DNA of 64,000 nt from the NCBI GenBank assembly GCA_016713365.1, contig JADJPG010000018.1, positions 1 to 64,000 on the forward strand. The letters are read 5' to 3'. The notes beneath the pieces were generated by a model, which did not search any database, was not told the DNA's origin, and was given only the letters and a program-made list of their open reading frames with translations. The DNA comes from Verrucomicrobiota bacterium (GTDB lineage Bacteria; Verrucomicrobiota; Verrucomicrobiia; Limisphaerales; JADJPG01). This document shows positions 57,417 to 64,000 of the stretch, piece after piece. The translations under genes were made by a program, and so were the position numbers. How positions within the stretch are numbered: the stretch's first letter is position 1; each line of letters opens with the position of its first letter.

Positions 57417-57469
57417 CGATTTGCCTTCTCAGGAAACACCCCCTCACCCCTCAATTCTAGCCGTTCCGA

Positions 57470-57826
57470 TTACACTAATCGGACATTTATTATGCCTGAC
57501 GGACATTCGGGCTCGTGAGGTGATCTGGAGGCGGACGGGGTGGTTCCGATTTCGCGTTTAAACATGGAACAGAAGTGCGACACGTGTTTGTATCCTAGCT
57601 TGTACGCAACCACCTTTACCAATTCACCAGCGCGCAACAGTTGCCGGCCTTCACGCAACCGAAGTCGGTCAATCCATTCCTGCGGCGGCAGCCCGTGTAC
57701 CGTAAGAAAATGCCGCCGCAGATGCCGATCACTCACTTGAATCAACTCCGCCATTTTAGAAGCGCGATAGTGGGCGAGGCGCGCTTGTTCCTCCCAATTC
57801 GTAATCCGATCCAATCGACTGCTCAT
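57470..57826 (-). CDS. AraC-type HTH-only transcription regulator
   Basis: 118 residues consisting of only the AraC DNA-binding double helix-turn-helix: MAELIQVSDRHLRRHFLTVHGLPPQEWIDRLRLREGRQLL and VVAYKLGYKHVSHFCSMFKREIGTTPS. No ligand domain is present. It lies upstream of and in the same direction as the beta-helix gene, with a palindrome between them, so it could control that gene. Similar stand-alone versions are common in this phylum. Confidence 0.85.
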   Translation of the reverse strand: MSSRLDRITNWEEQARLAHYRASKMAELIQVSDRHLRRHFLTVHGLPPQEWIDRLRLREGRQLLRAGELVKVVAYKLGYKHVSHFCSMFKREIGTTPSASRSPHEPECPSGIINVRLV

Positions 57827-58560
57827 TCCTTTGTCCCCTTCTGATTTCCGTATCCTTTTGGTGATCCAGACACAGAGCTATGACGACTCAAGAAATTCGT
57901 ATAGGATGTATCCTCACCATATCGCTCAGGCGTAGCAGGCACATGGGCGATGCATTCTCCATACGACTGAACCAACTGGCCGTCAACCTTCGAACCGCTG
58001 AATCCGAACAATTACGGAACAGCCACGCAAATGATTTGCAACTGAGCGCAAACGTCGACCGGAGCATCAGAACAGTTGCAGCCTATTTCCTCAGCACTGA
58101 CTCAAATGAAGACACTCCATCTCCACTGTTGGACAGTGCGATGACTGGTTTCCGCGCAGTTAGGGTGCCAGTGTCCGATGCTGTCCAACTTTCGGACAAC
58201 GCCATAAAAATCTGAACCTTCGCTAATGCCCAATCGAACGATCCCGTCTCGCAAGTCGCCGGAGCGCGACCACGATAACGTGAAAGTGTCCCATTGATGG
58301 AATTCGCTCGCACCGCAATGCCCGTCGGTATGCAGGTGGTGTCCAGAAACGGGAATGAACAGGACACAATTGCGGCGTAGACGAAGGACGGAGTGGCGAA
58401 CTTGTTCTTGCGAATTGCCCCGCTCATTGAACGCCGTTCGGCAACCTCCATTCACCGGCGATAGATCCGGAACTTCGATTGACCCGGCGCACGGCGGTCC
58501 GTAGCCTCACGACCCATGGATTCGTTCGGCATCCCGCAAGCCTGAAACTCACTGACTCCC
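57827..58560. other. Low-coding stretch with weak ORFs
   Basis: About 730 bases. A minus-strand frame at 57823-58011 (62 residues) overlaps the AraC start by 4 bases, and another at 58083-58451 (122 residues) lies upstream. Neither shows a family motif or a good start, and a second frame at 58102-58455 competes. I cannot decide whether a small or decayed gene is present. Confidence 0.4.
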
Positions 58561-59097
58561 ATGCCACAATTCACCGTCAATCCCCAGCGCCTGGACCCTT
58601 ACAAGAATTTCAAATTCCGCATCAAATGGGACGGGCGCTACGTCGCCGGCGTCAGCAAAATCAGCGGGCTGAGACGCACCACGGAAGTCGTCACGCATCG
58701 CGAGGGCGGCGATCCCAGCACCATCCACAAATCACCCGGGCTCACCCAGTATGAACCCATCGTACTGGAGCGTGGACTCACGCATGATTTGGAATTCGAG
58801 AAGTGGGCGAACGCGGTGTGGAATCGCAACGCGGGAGCCGGAGCCGAGGTGGCGCTCGCGAATTTCCGGAAGGACGTGATTCTGGAATTCTACAACGAAG
58901 CCGGCCAGCTCGCCCTCGCCTACAAGATCTACCGCTGTTGGGTGTCCGAATATCAAGCGCTGCCGGACCTCGATGCGAACGCGAACGCCGTGGCCCTCGA
59001 ACGCCTCAAGCTGGAAAACGAAGGCTGGGAACGCGACATGGAGGTGGTGGAGCCAGCGGAGTCGACAGCGAAAAGGCGTACAGTGGGGAGATCGTAA
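58561..59097 (+). CDS. Contractile tail-tube protein (T4 gp19 family)
   Basis: A 178-residue member of the phage/contractile-injection-system inner tube family. Strong matches are PYKNFKFRIKWDGRYVAGVSKISGLRRTTEVV, HREGGDPSTIHKSPG, FRKDVILEFYNEAGQLALAYKIYRCWVSEYQALPDLDANANAVALERLKLENEGWERD. Such proteins stack as rings to form the tube that is driven through the target. No sheath, baseplate, spike or ATPase genes are in this window, so it stands alone here; the rest of a system, if any, must be elsewhere. The C-terminal end (STAKRRTVGRS) is free. Confidence 0.9.
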   Translation: MPQFTVNPQRLDPYKNFKFRIKWDGRYVAGVSKISGLRRTTEVVTHREGGDPSTIHKSPGLTQYEPIVLERGLTHDLEFEKWANAVWNRNAGAGAEVALANFRKDVILEFYNEAGQLALAYKIYRCWVSEYQALPDLDANANAVALERLKLENEGWERDMEVVEPAESTAKRRTVGRS

Positions 59098-59123
59098 AAC
59101 GGTTAATTGAGCCCTATTCGGGA

Positions 59124-60209
59124 TTACTTTCCCGATTTCGGTTCGAGTTGCTGAGCATGAGACGCAACCAGGCTTCTCAACGCCGAGGCAAAAGCTTTTT
59201 TGTAATCTGATAGCGTCCGGCGATCTGACAATGTGGGAAAATCGTGCCCCTTACCTGAGACAACTCGAAGATCCGCCTTTGCCAAATCGAAACTCGGGGC
59301 AATCACAAGCTCCAAGGTGATTTTGTATGAGTTTCCACCAAGGACAGTTGACGGAGCATCACCAGTTGTCAGCCCCAATGATTCACATTCGATTCGGATT
59401 GATATCGATTTCGTGCTCGGCAGGAATCCAAGCACCGAAACCCGGTATCGCCACGGCGAACCCGCCCCGCCTTCAAAGTCACAGGTTCCGTTCGTTGCGA
59501 TCAGCTCACGGCTGTCTCCAAGATTTGATCGGAGCACTCCACCTGTTTGCTGTGCTCGTGCGACAAGGATGGAGCGCAGAGTAGAAACTGTATAATCAAC
59601 ATAGGGAAAGAACTGATCGATGCTCACATCTCTGCTTCGAACCTGAGACTCCGCCAGCTCACGTCGAGACTTCTCGGCGGCAGCACTTGCAGCAATCGAA
59701 GCTTGTGCTCCGTCGGCCTGAGATTTTTGAACTCTCAGCTGTTCGATTCTTCTTTTCTGCAGCAGCTCATTCTCAGCCTGTGCGAGATCAAATCCTTCCA
59801 GGCTCAATTCCTCAAGTTGCCGGAGCCGTTGGGACTCATCTATGATCTTAATGTGAGTCGCGGCGGAGTGCATCGCTGGCACAGCCGCAGAATTGGTAAC
59901 CCCGACCTGCCACGCCGTTTCACTAGCGGATCTATCAGTCAGTTGGTTGCTCTGAATTAAGGAAACCTGCCAAATATAGTTTCTCTCGGCATCTGCTTGT
60001 TCTGCATCCTCATTGACCATGGAAACGAAGCCAAGAACGCAGATAACGACGATCAGAATAGGAATAGCGGTTCGGAGTTTTTTGTGTGCATTAGTGCGTG
60101 CATCCTCGTTGACGTATCCGAGATAAAACTCAACAACTCCTAGAACACCCAACAGGATGTGAGCTACGTACTTAACGTACGGCAGACATGCTTGCATAAT
60201 CTCTTTCAT
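59124..60209 (-). CDS. Membrane protein with coiled coil, unknown function
   Basis: The 361-residue protein has two membrane helices in the first 65 residues (YVKYVAHILLGVLGVVEFYLG; IPILIVVICVLGFVSMV). A Gln/Glu/Ala-rich coiled coil (about 120-205, RLRQLEELSLEGFDLAQAENELLQKRRIEQL) and a beta-rich C-terminal domain (about 225-330) follow. No family is recognised. It converges on the tail-tube gene, 26 bases away. Base composition is lower in GC than the core genes. Confidence 0.65.
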   Translation of the reverse strand: MKEIMQACLPYVKYVAHILLGVLGVVEFYLGYVNEDARTNAHKKLRTAIPILIVVICVLGFVSMVNEDAEQADAERNYIWQVSLIQSNQLTDRSASETAWQVGVTNSAAVPAMHSAATHIKIIDESQRLRQLEELSLEGFDLAQAENELLQKRRIEQLRVQKSQADGAQASIAASAAAEKSRRELAESQVRSRDVSIDQFFPYVDYTVSTLRSILVARAQQTGGVLRSNLGDSRELIATNGTCDFEGGAGSPWRYRVSVLGFLPSTKSISIRIECESLGLTTGDAPSTVLGGNSYKITLELVIAPSFDLAKADLRVVSGKGHDFPTLSDRRTLSDYKKAFASALRSLVASHAQQLEPKSGK

Positions 60210-60407
60210 TGGCCCCGAGGAAAGCGCCCCACGAAAGGCGAATCAAGTACTATCGAATGACGAATTTCGACGCCTATGACTAGGATTCGAACAGCAGATC
60301 CGTATTTTCCCCTTCCTCACTCCGGTTCAATTCGGGCGCGATAGGCTATGCAGTCTCGCGGTAAGAAGAGACGTAGCCAAACATCGAACAGAAAGTGAAA
60401 GAGAGTT

Positions 60408-61322
60408 ATGATCAGCATTGAGTTTACGCGCGCCCGTGCCCAGGCCACGCGCGATACGCAGGCCAGCCTCGCCGCCGCTCCCACCAGCTGGACGTGGAGC
60501 CAGAAAACCGTCATTCAATGGGACGCGGAGATTGCCTCCCTCGACCAGTTCGTGGCGGATGAAAGCGCCAAACGCACGCAGTGGCGCAACGCCGCCGAGT
60601 CCTGGCAGGCGGCGCTCGATGGCATTCAGGCGCTCACACGCCAGGTGGCCAGCATCGGCCGGATCCATTTCCGCAATGACGCGGTGAAGCTCGCCTTGTT
60701 TGAAGCATTGCGCACGGATGCGCGGGACCGGGCCGGCGTGTATGAGCAGGGACTGGCCGCGCGGGATGGGTGGCAGGAAGCGGACCCGGCGTGGACCGTG
60801 TCCGCGGGCGTTTCGGTCGGCACCTTGAGCTCCGCACTCACGGATGCACTCGCGAAACAGGCGGCGCACAGCGCGAAGTTCACGGCTTGGCGTCGCGCCG
60901 CCGCTGCACTCACCAACACGGCCCAGCAGGTGGATGCGGATTGCGTGGCCTGGTACGCGGAGTCCACCCGGCGCTTCCCGGAAGGAACGTCGGATGGAGA
61001 TTTCATTCGATCGACCGTACCCAGAACCACCCGCTCGGAATCAGCGGTGGGCCAGGCGGAGATCTCCAATCTGTCGGTCAACGCCGGCACGATTCAATTC
61101 GACGCGGCGGCCACCGGCGCCACGAGGTTCACCTATCTACAACAAGCACCGGGCTCGCCCGCGTTCGTGGTTGTGCAGGCGGATTCTCCGGAATCCAGCT
61201 TCACGCTCATGGGACAGCCGGTGGGCGTGCATCGCTTCAAGGTGGTGGGCAGCAATTCCAATGGCAGCGGTCCTGAAAGCGCGGTGGCCGAAGCGACAGT
61301 GAGCATCGCCGCGGCTGCGTAA
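60408..61322 (+). CDS. Hypothetical helical protein with Fn3-like end
   Basis: 304 residues without a signal peptide. The first 200 are helical and Ala/Trp/Asp-rich (RNAAESWQAALDGIQALTRQV, LTDALAKQAAHSAKFTAWRRAAAAL). The last 80 look like one fibronectin III-type beta domain (GATRFTYLQQAPGSPAFVVVQ, GVHRFKVVGSNSNGSGPES). I recognise no named family. It follows the tail-tube region but has its own terminator. Confidence 0.65.
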   Translation: MISIEFTRARAQATRDTQASLAAAPTSWTWSQKTVIQWDAEIASLDQFVADESAKRTQWRNAAESWQAALDGIQALTRQVASIGRIHFRNDAVKLALFEALRTDARDRAGVYEQGLAARDGWQEADPAWTVSAGVSVGTLSSALTDALAKQAAHSAKFTAWRRAAAALTNTAQQVDADCVAWYAESTRRFPEGTSDGDFIRSTVPRTTRSESAVGQAEISNLSVNAGTIQFDAAATGATRFTYLQQAPGSPAFVVVQADSPESSFTLMGQPVGVHRFKVVGSNSNGSGPESAVAEATVSIAAAA

Positions 61323-61383
61323 ATCGACACCGTCCAGCGACATCGCGCCGGGCGTGCATACTCCCGCGTCCACGGCGCCCTCG

Positions 61384-61423
61384 CCGCCCCTTCTCGCCAT
61401 ACGGAAGGGGCGGTTTTGCTTTT
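61384..61423 (+). terminator. Rho-independent terminator
   Basis: A 10-bp stem (61384-61393 with 61404-61413) is followed by TTTTGCTTTT, downstream of the 60408 gene. Confidence 0.85.
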
Positions 61424-61518
61424 CCGCTGAGCACGGCGCAAAAGACCGTGACAGCGAAGGCGTGACTTGGGCAGCATCCCGCAACCGTAACCGGCGCGTT
61501 CCGCGCCACTGCTGACCC

Positions 61519-63681
61519 ATGAATCGCCTTCTCTCGCTGCTGCCCCTCGGATGCGTGTCCCTCACTCTCGCCCTGCCCTGCGCCCTTCACGGCGCGGAGG
61601 CCACCGTGTCCCGCATTCCGTGGACGAACACCCGCCTCGTCGGCACGCCCGAGACGCCCCCGCCGTTCATCGCCGTGCCAGCGTATCCGAAACTCAAGCC
61701 GAAGAATCCCATCGCCGTGATGCGCGAGCCGGGCGCGAACCGCGTGCTGTATCTGGAGAACTACGGCTACGACACGTTGCGCGGCGTGCTGCGACGTTTC
61801 GAGGCGAAGCCGGACGTGAGCGAAGCCGAGGTGTTGCTGGAACTTAAGGATCATGTCTACAGCCTCACGTTCCATCCGAACTTCGCGAAGAACCGGTTCA
61901 TCTACTTCGGCGTGAACGGACCGAGCCGGGGCAAGGGCAAGCACACGAAGATTCTCCGCTACACCTTCAGCGAGGATCTCAAACGCATCCTGCCCGACTC
62001 GCTGGTCACGGTGATCGAATGGCCGGGCAACGGCCACAACGGCGGCGACTGCGCCTTCGGCAAGGACGGCATGCTTTACGTCACGTCCGGTGACGGTACG
62101 TCCGCCATGGACCGCGACAACGTCGGCCAGGATTTGTCCTCGATGCGCGGCAAGGTGCTCCGCATCGACGTCGATGGTGCGCCCGCAGGGAAAACTTACG
62201 TCGTGCCGGCAGACAATCCGTTCGTCGCGCTCACGAATGCGCGTCCCGAAATCTGGGCTTACGGCCTGCGGAACCCGTGGCGCATCACGAGCGATTTGCA
62301 GAGCGGACAAATCTGGGTGGGCGAGAATGGCCAGGACTTGCGCGAGTACGCGCATCTGCTCGGGCGCGGCGAGAATTACGGCTGGAGCGCCTACGAAGGC
62401 AGCCGCCCGATGTTCAAGGATCGTCTCAAGGGGCCGTCGCCCTTCACGCTGCCAACCGTCGAGCATGATCACGGCGAGTATCGTTCGCTCACCGGCGGCG
62501 TGGTCTATCGCGGACGCGCCTTCCCTGAACTCAACGGCGCCTACATCTATGGCGATTATTCCACCGGCCGCATTCACGCGATGTTGCACGACGGCACGAA
62601 GGTCATCTGGCACAAGGAACTTTCCGACACGCCGCTGATGATCGTGGGCTTCGGCTTCGACCCGGACGGCGAAGTCGTGATTGCGGATTACAACGGCGGC
62701 ATCTATCGACTCGCGCCCTACGTCCAGCCGCCGAACGCCCAACCCTTCGCGCGCAAGCTGAGCGAGACCGGACTCTTCGCCGACGTGGCGACCGAGAAGC
62801 CCGCGCCCGGCGTGGTGGGCTACGAGATCAATCATCCCGGCTGGCACGACGGCGCGAAGGGCAAGCACTGGATCGCCGCGCCGTCCGACGCGAAGCTGCA
62901 TCCCTCCGAAGGCGGCCAATGGGGCACCGACAACGGCCTCGTGCTCGTGCAAACGCTCGCGCTCGACACCAGCGCGGGGCCGCGTCGCACCGAGACGCGC
63001 CTGCTCTTAAAGCGCGACAACGACTGGACTGCCTACACCTACCTGTGGAACGACGCGCAGACGGACGCCGAACTCGCGCCCGCGAAAGGAATGCGCACGA
63101 CGGTGAATCTTCCCGAAGGCCCGCGCTCGTGGCTCGTGCCCAGCCGTTCAGATTGCCTCGTCTGCCATTCTCGCGCGGCGAACTTTGCGCTGTCGCTGAA
63201 CACCCGGCAGTTGAATCGCCCTGCCTCCACCGAACCTTCGTTGAACCAAATCGCGCATCTGGAGAAGCAGGTACTTCTGAGCAGTGCGTCATGGATTTCC
63301 AACAAGCTCGACACCGCGCCGCGCTTCCCAAGCCTCAGTGACACCAACGCGCCGCTCGAAGCGCGTGTCCGCAGCTACCTCGCCGTGAACTGCGCACACT
63401 GCCACGTCCACGAAGGCGGCGGGAATTCCGCGATGGACCTCGCTGCCGGAACCTCGCTCAAAAACACGCGGCTGATCGACCAAATCCCGCAACACGGAAC
63501 CCTGAACCTCAAGGACGCCCGTATCGTCGCGCCCGGTTCGCCTTCACGCTCGGTGCTCGTCACGCGCACCGCGCTGCGCATCCCCGGCCAGATGCCGCCA
63601 CTCGGCACCATCAGACCGGACACCGAAGCGACAAAGCTCTTCATGCAGTGGATTTCCTCCCTGAAGCCCGAGACGCAGTAG
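61519..63681 (+). CDS. PQQ-type sugar dehydrogenase fused to cytochrome c domain
   Basis: A 720-residue exported fusion. After a signal peptide, residues about 50-420 form a soluble aldose dehydrogenase propeller (glucose/sorbosone dehydrogenase-like) with GNGHNGGDCAFGKDGMLYVTSGDG, RGKVLRIDVDG, YGLRNPWRI and GENYGWSAYEG. The C-terminal part carries two CxxCH heme motifs, CLVCH (about 550) and CAHCH (about 625), plus MPPLGT with a possible axial Met. Electrons from sugar oxidation could pass directly to the hemes. Neighbouring biosynthesis genes for PQQ are not seen in this window. Confidence 0.9.
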   Translation: MNRLLSLLPLGCVSLTLALPCALHGAEATVSRIPWTNTRLVGTPETPPPFIAVPAYPKLKPKNPIAVMREPGANRVLYLENYGYDTLRGVLRRFEAKPDVSEAEVLLELKDHVYSLTFHPNFAKNRFIYFGVNGPSRGKGKHTKILRYTFSEDLKRILPDSLVTVIEWPGNGHNGGDCAFGKDGMLYVTSGDGTSAMDRDNVGQDLSSMRGKVLRIDVDGAPAGKTYVVPADNPFVALTNARPEIWAYGLRNPWRITSDLQSGQIWVGENGQDLREYAHLLGRGENYGWSAYEGSRPMFKDRLKGPSPFTLPTVEHDHGEYRSLTGGVVYRGRAFPELNGAYIYGDYSTGRIHAMLHDGTKVIWHKELSDTPLMIVGFGFDPDGEVVIADYNGGIYRLAPYVQPPNAQPFARKLSETGLFADVATEKPAPGVVGYEINHPGWHDGAKGKHWIAAPSDAKLHPSEGGQWGTDNGLVLVQTLALDTSAGPRRTETRLLLKRDNDWTAYTYLWNDAQTDAELAPAKGMRTTVNLPEGPRSWLVPSRSDCLVCHSRAANFALSLNTRQLNRPASTEPSLNQIAHLEKQVLLSSASWISNKLDTAPRFPSLSDTNAPLEARVRSYLAVNCAHCHVHEGGGNSAMDLAAGTSLKNTRLIDQIPQHGTLNLKDARIVAPGSPSRSVLVTRTALRIPGQMPPLGTIRPDTEATKLFMQWISSLKPETQ

Positions 63682-63719
63682 CCTGCAACTTCGTGGGCGA
63701 AGCAGTGTCCTGAACGAGG

Positions 63720-64000
63720 ATGTCGGGCACGAAGCTACGTCACTGGTTGTTCATCCTCAGCGGAGCGATTCCGCTTCTCGCATTGCTGGCATCGCCGCCG
63801 CAGACGATGCTGCTCATCTACACGCTCTTCGTTGCGGCCGTTTTGCTTCGCGAAAGAATCCAGATTGATTCGTTCCAGTCAGAGAGTCGCGGCATCGCCG
63901 TGCTTGGAGTCTCGGTGCTGTTATCCGGCCTGGTTGGCGAAACGCTCGCGTGGGCGAACAACTATCTCGCCCGGACCGATCCTCCGATTCTTTTCCATCC
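63720..64000 (+). CDS. Membrane protein, truncated by window edge
   Basis: Open from ATG 63720 to the right end; about 93 residues (MSGTKLRHWLFILSGAIPLLA...) with three hydrophobic segments (LRHWLFILSGAIPLLALLA, TMLLIYTLFVAAVLL, GIAVLGVSVLLSGLVGETLAWA). No family assigned from this fragment. Confidence 0.6.
   Translation, partial: MSGTKLRHWLFILSGAIPLLALLASPPQTMLLIYTLFVAAVLLRERIQIDSFQSESRGIAVLGVSVLLSGLVGETLAWANNYLARTDPPILFH

Noticed and set aside
58083..58451. 122-residue minus-strand ORF as a gene
   Set aside because: A competing frame overlaps it almost fully, no motif is found, and composition is not clearly coding. Listed only as part of a low-coding stretch.
61237..62952. 571-residue minus-strand ORF
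   Set aside because: Antisense to the dehydrogenase gene, His/Arg/Ala-rich shadow composition with no domain.

Overview
The window looks like the chromosome of a free-living Verrucomicrobiota bacterium, probably of the Pedosphaera/Limisphaerales type. This is inferred from family content only. The supporting genes are DUF1592 and DUF1552 cytochrome/Tat proteins, DUF1080, hopanoid squalene cyclase, HAF, MBG and FG-GAP repeat secretory proteins, secreted proteins ending in an 'LQEST..W..YRL.KP'-like tail, and small AraC-type regulators. GC content is high and long antisense shadow ORFs are common. Many starts have no Shine-Dalgarno and are preceded by CC or CCC.

Layout: 0-9 kb holds a partial Sel1-repeat protein, an MFS transporter, a HAF/HYR secreted protein, a Tat-exported TIM-barrel isomerase and gltX. 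An initiator tRNA-fMet lies at 9.05 kb. 9.1-15.6 kb is a heavy-metal RND efflux operon read right to left: Cys-rich secreted protein, TolC-like, adaptor, CzcA-like pump, His-rich exported protein. 15.7-18.85 kb is the conserved rpmH-rnpA-yidD-yidC-jag cluster. A divergent pair (Cys-rich protein plus 2x[4Fe-4S] ferredoxin) follows, then a 1641-residue MBG-repeat surface protein. 25.7-33.5 kb carries bcp, a glutaredoxin, glycerate kinase, a sugar-catabolic trio (NagB-like, PIG-L, Gfo/Idh/MocA) and gatC-gatA-FmdB-like-rpiB. 33.5-50.5 kb is polymer and sugar metabolism: sugar epimerase, glycerol facilitator, SDR, DUF1080, DUF1552, secreted proteins, metallophosphoesterase, DUF1592 cytochrome, squalene-hopene cyclase and a GH43-like enzyme. 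50.6-60.3 kb is more AT-rich and looks accessory: FG-GAP protein, an unusual tRNA-Val, an acyltransferase, a beta-helix/tail-fibre-like protein, an AraC regulator, a solitary contractile tail-tube protein and a membrane protein. The right end has a PQQ-type dehydrogenase/cytochrome fusion and a truncated membrane protein gene.

The most striking signal is one of sequence form. At least seven genes carry frameshifts (yidC carries two). Six of the eight frameshift sites are repaired by putting back one CG/GC dinucleotide so as to create or lengthen a GCGC tract. They affect rnpA, yidC (twice), the DUF1592 gene, squalene cyclase and the beta-helix gene. The other two are homopolymer indels (glycerol facilitator and FG-GAP gene). 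Because rnpA and yidC are normally essential, this pattern is better read as systematic sequence error, perhaps at a modified GCGC motif, than as decay. One of these sites also creates a false 1578-residue fusion of two genes. No complete new defence or mobile system could be demonstrated. The least explained elements are the solitary tail-tube gene with its neighbours, the hairpin-less metal-efflux adaptor, and the cysteine-less FmdB paralogue.
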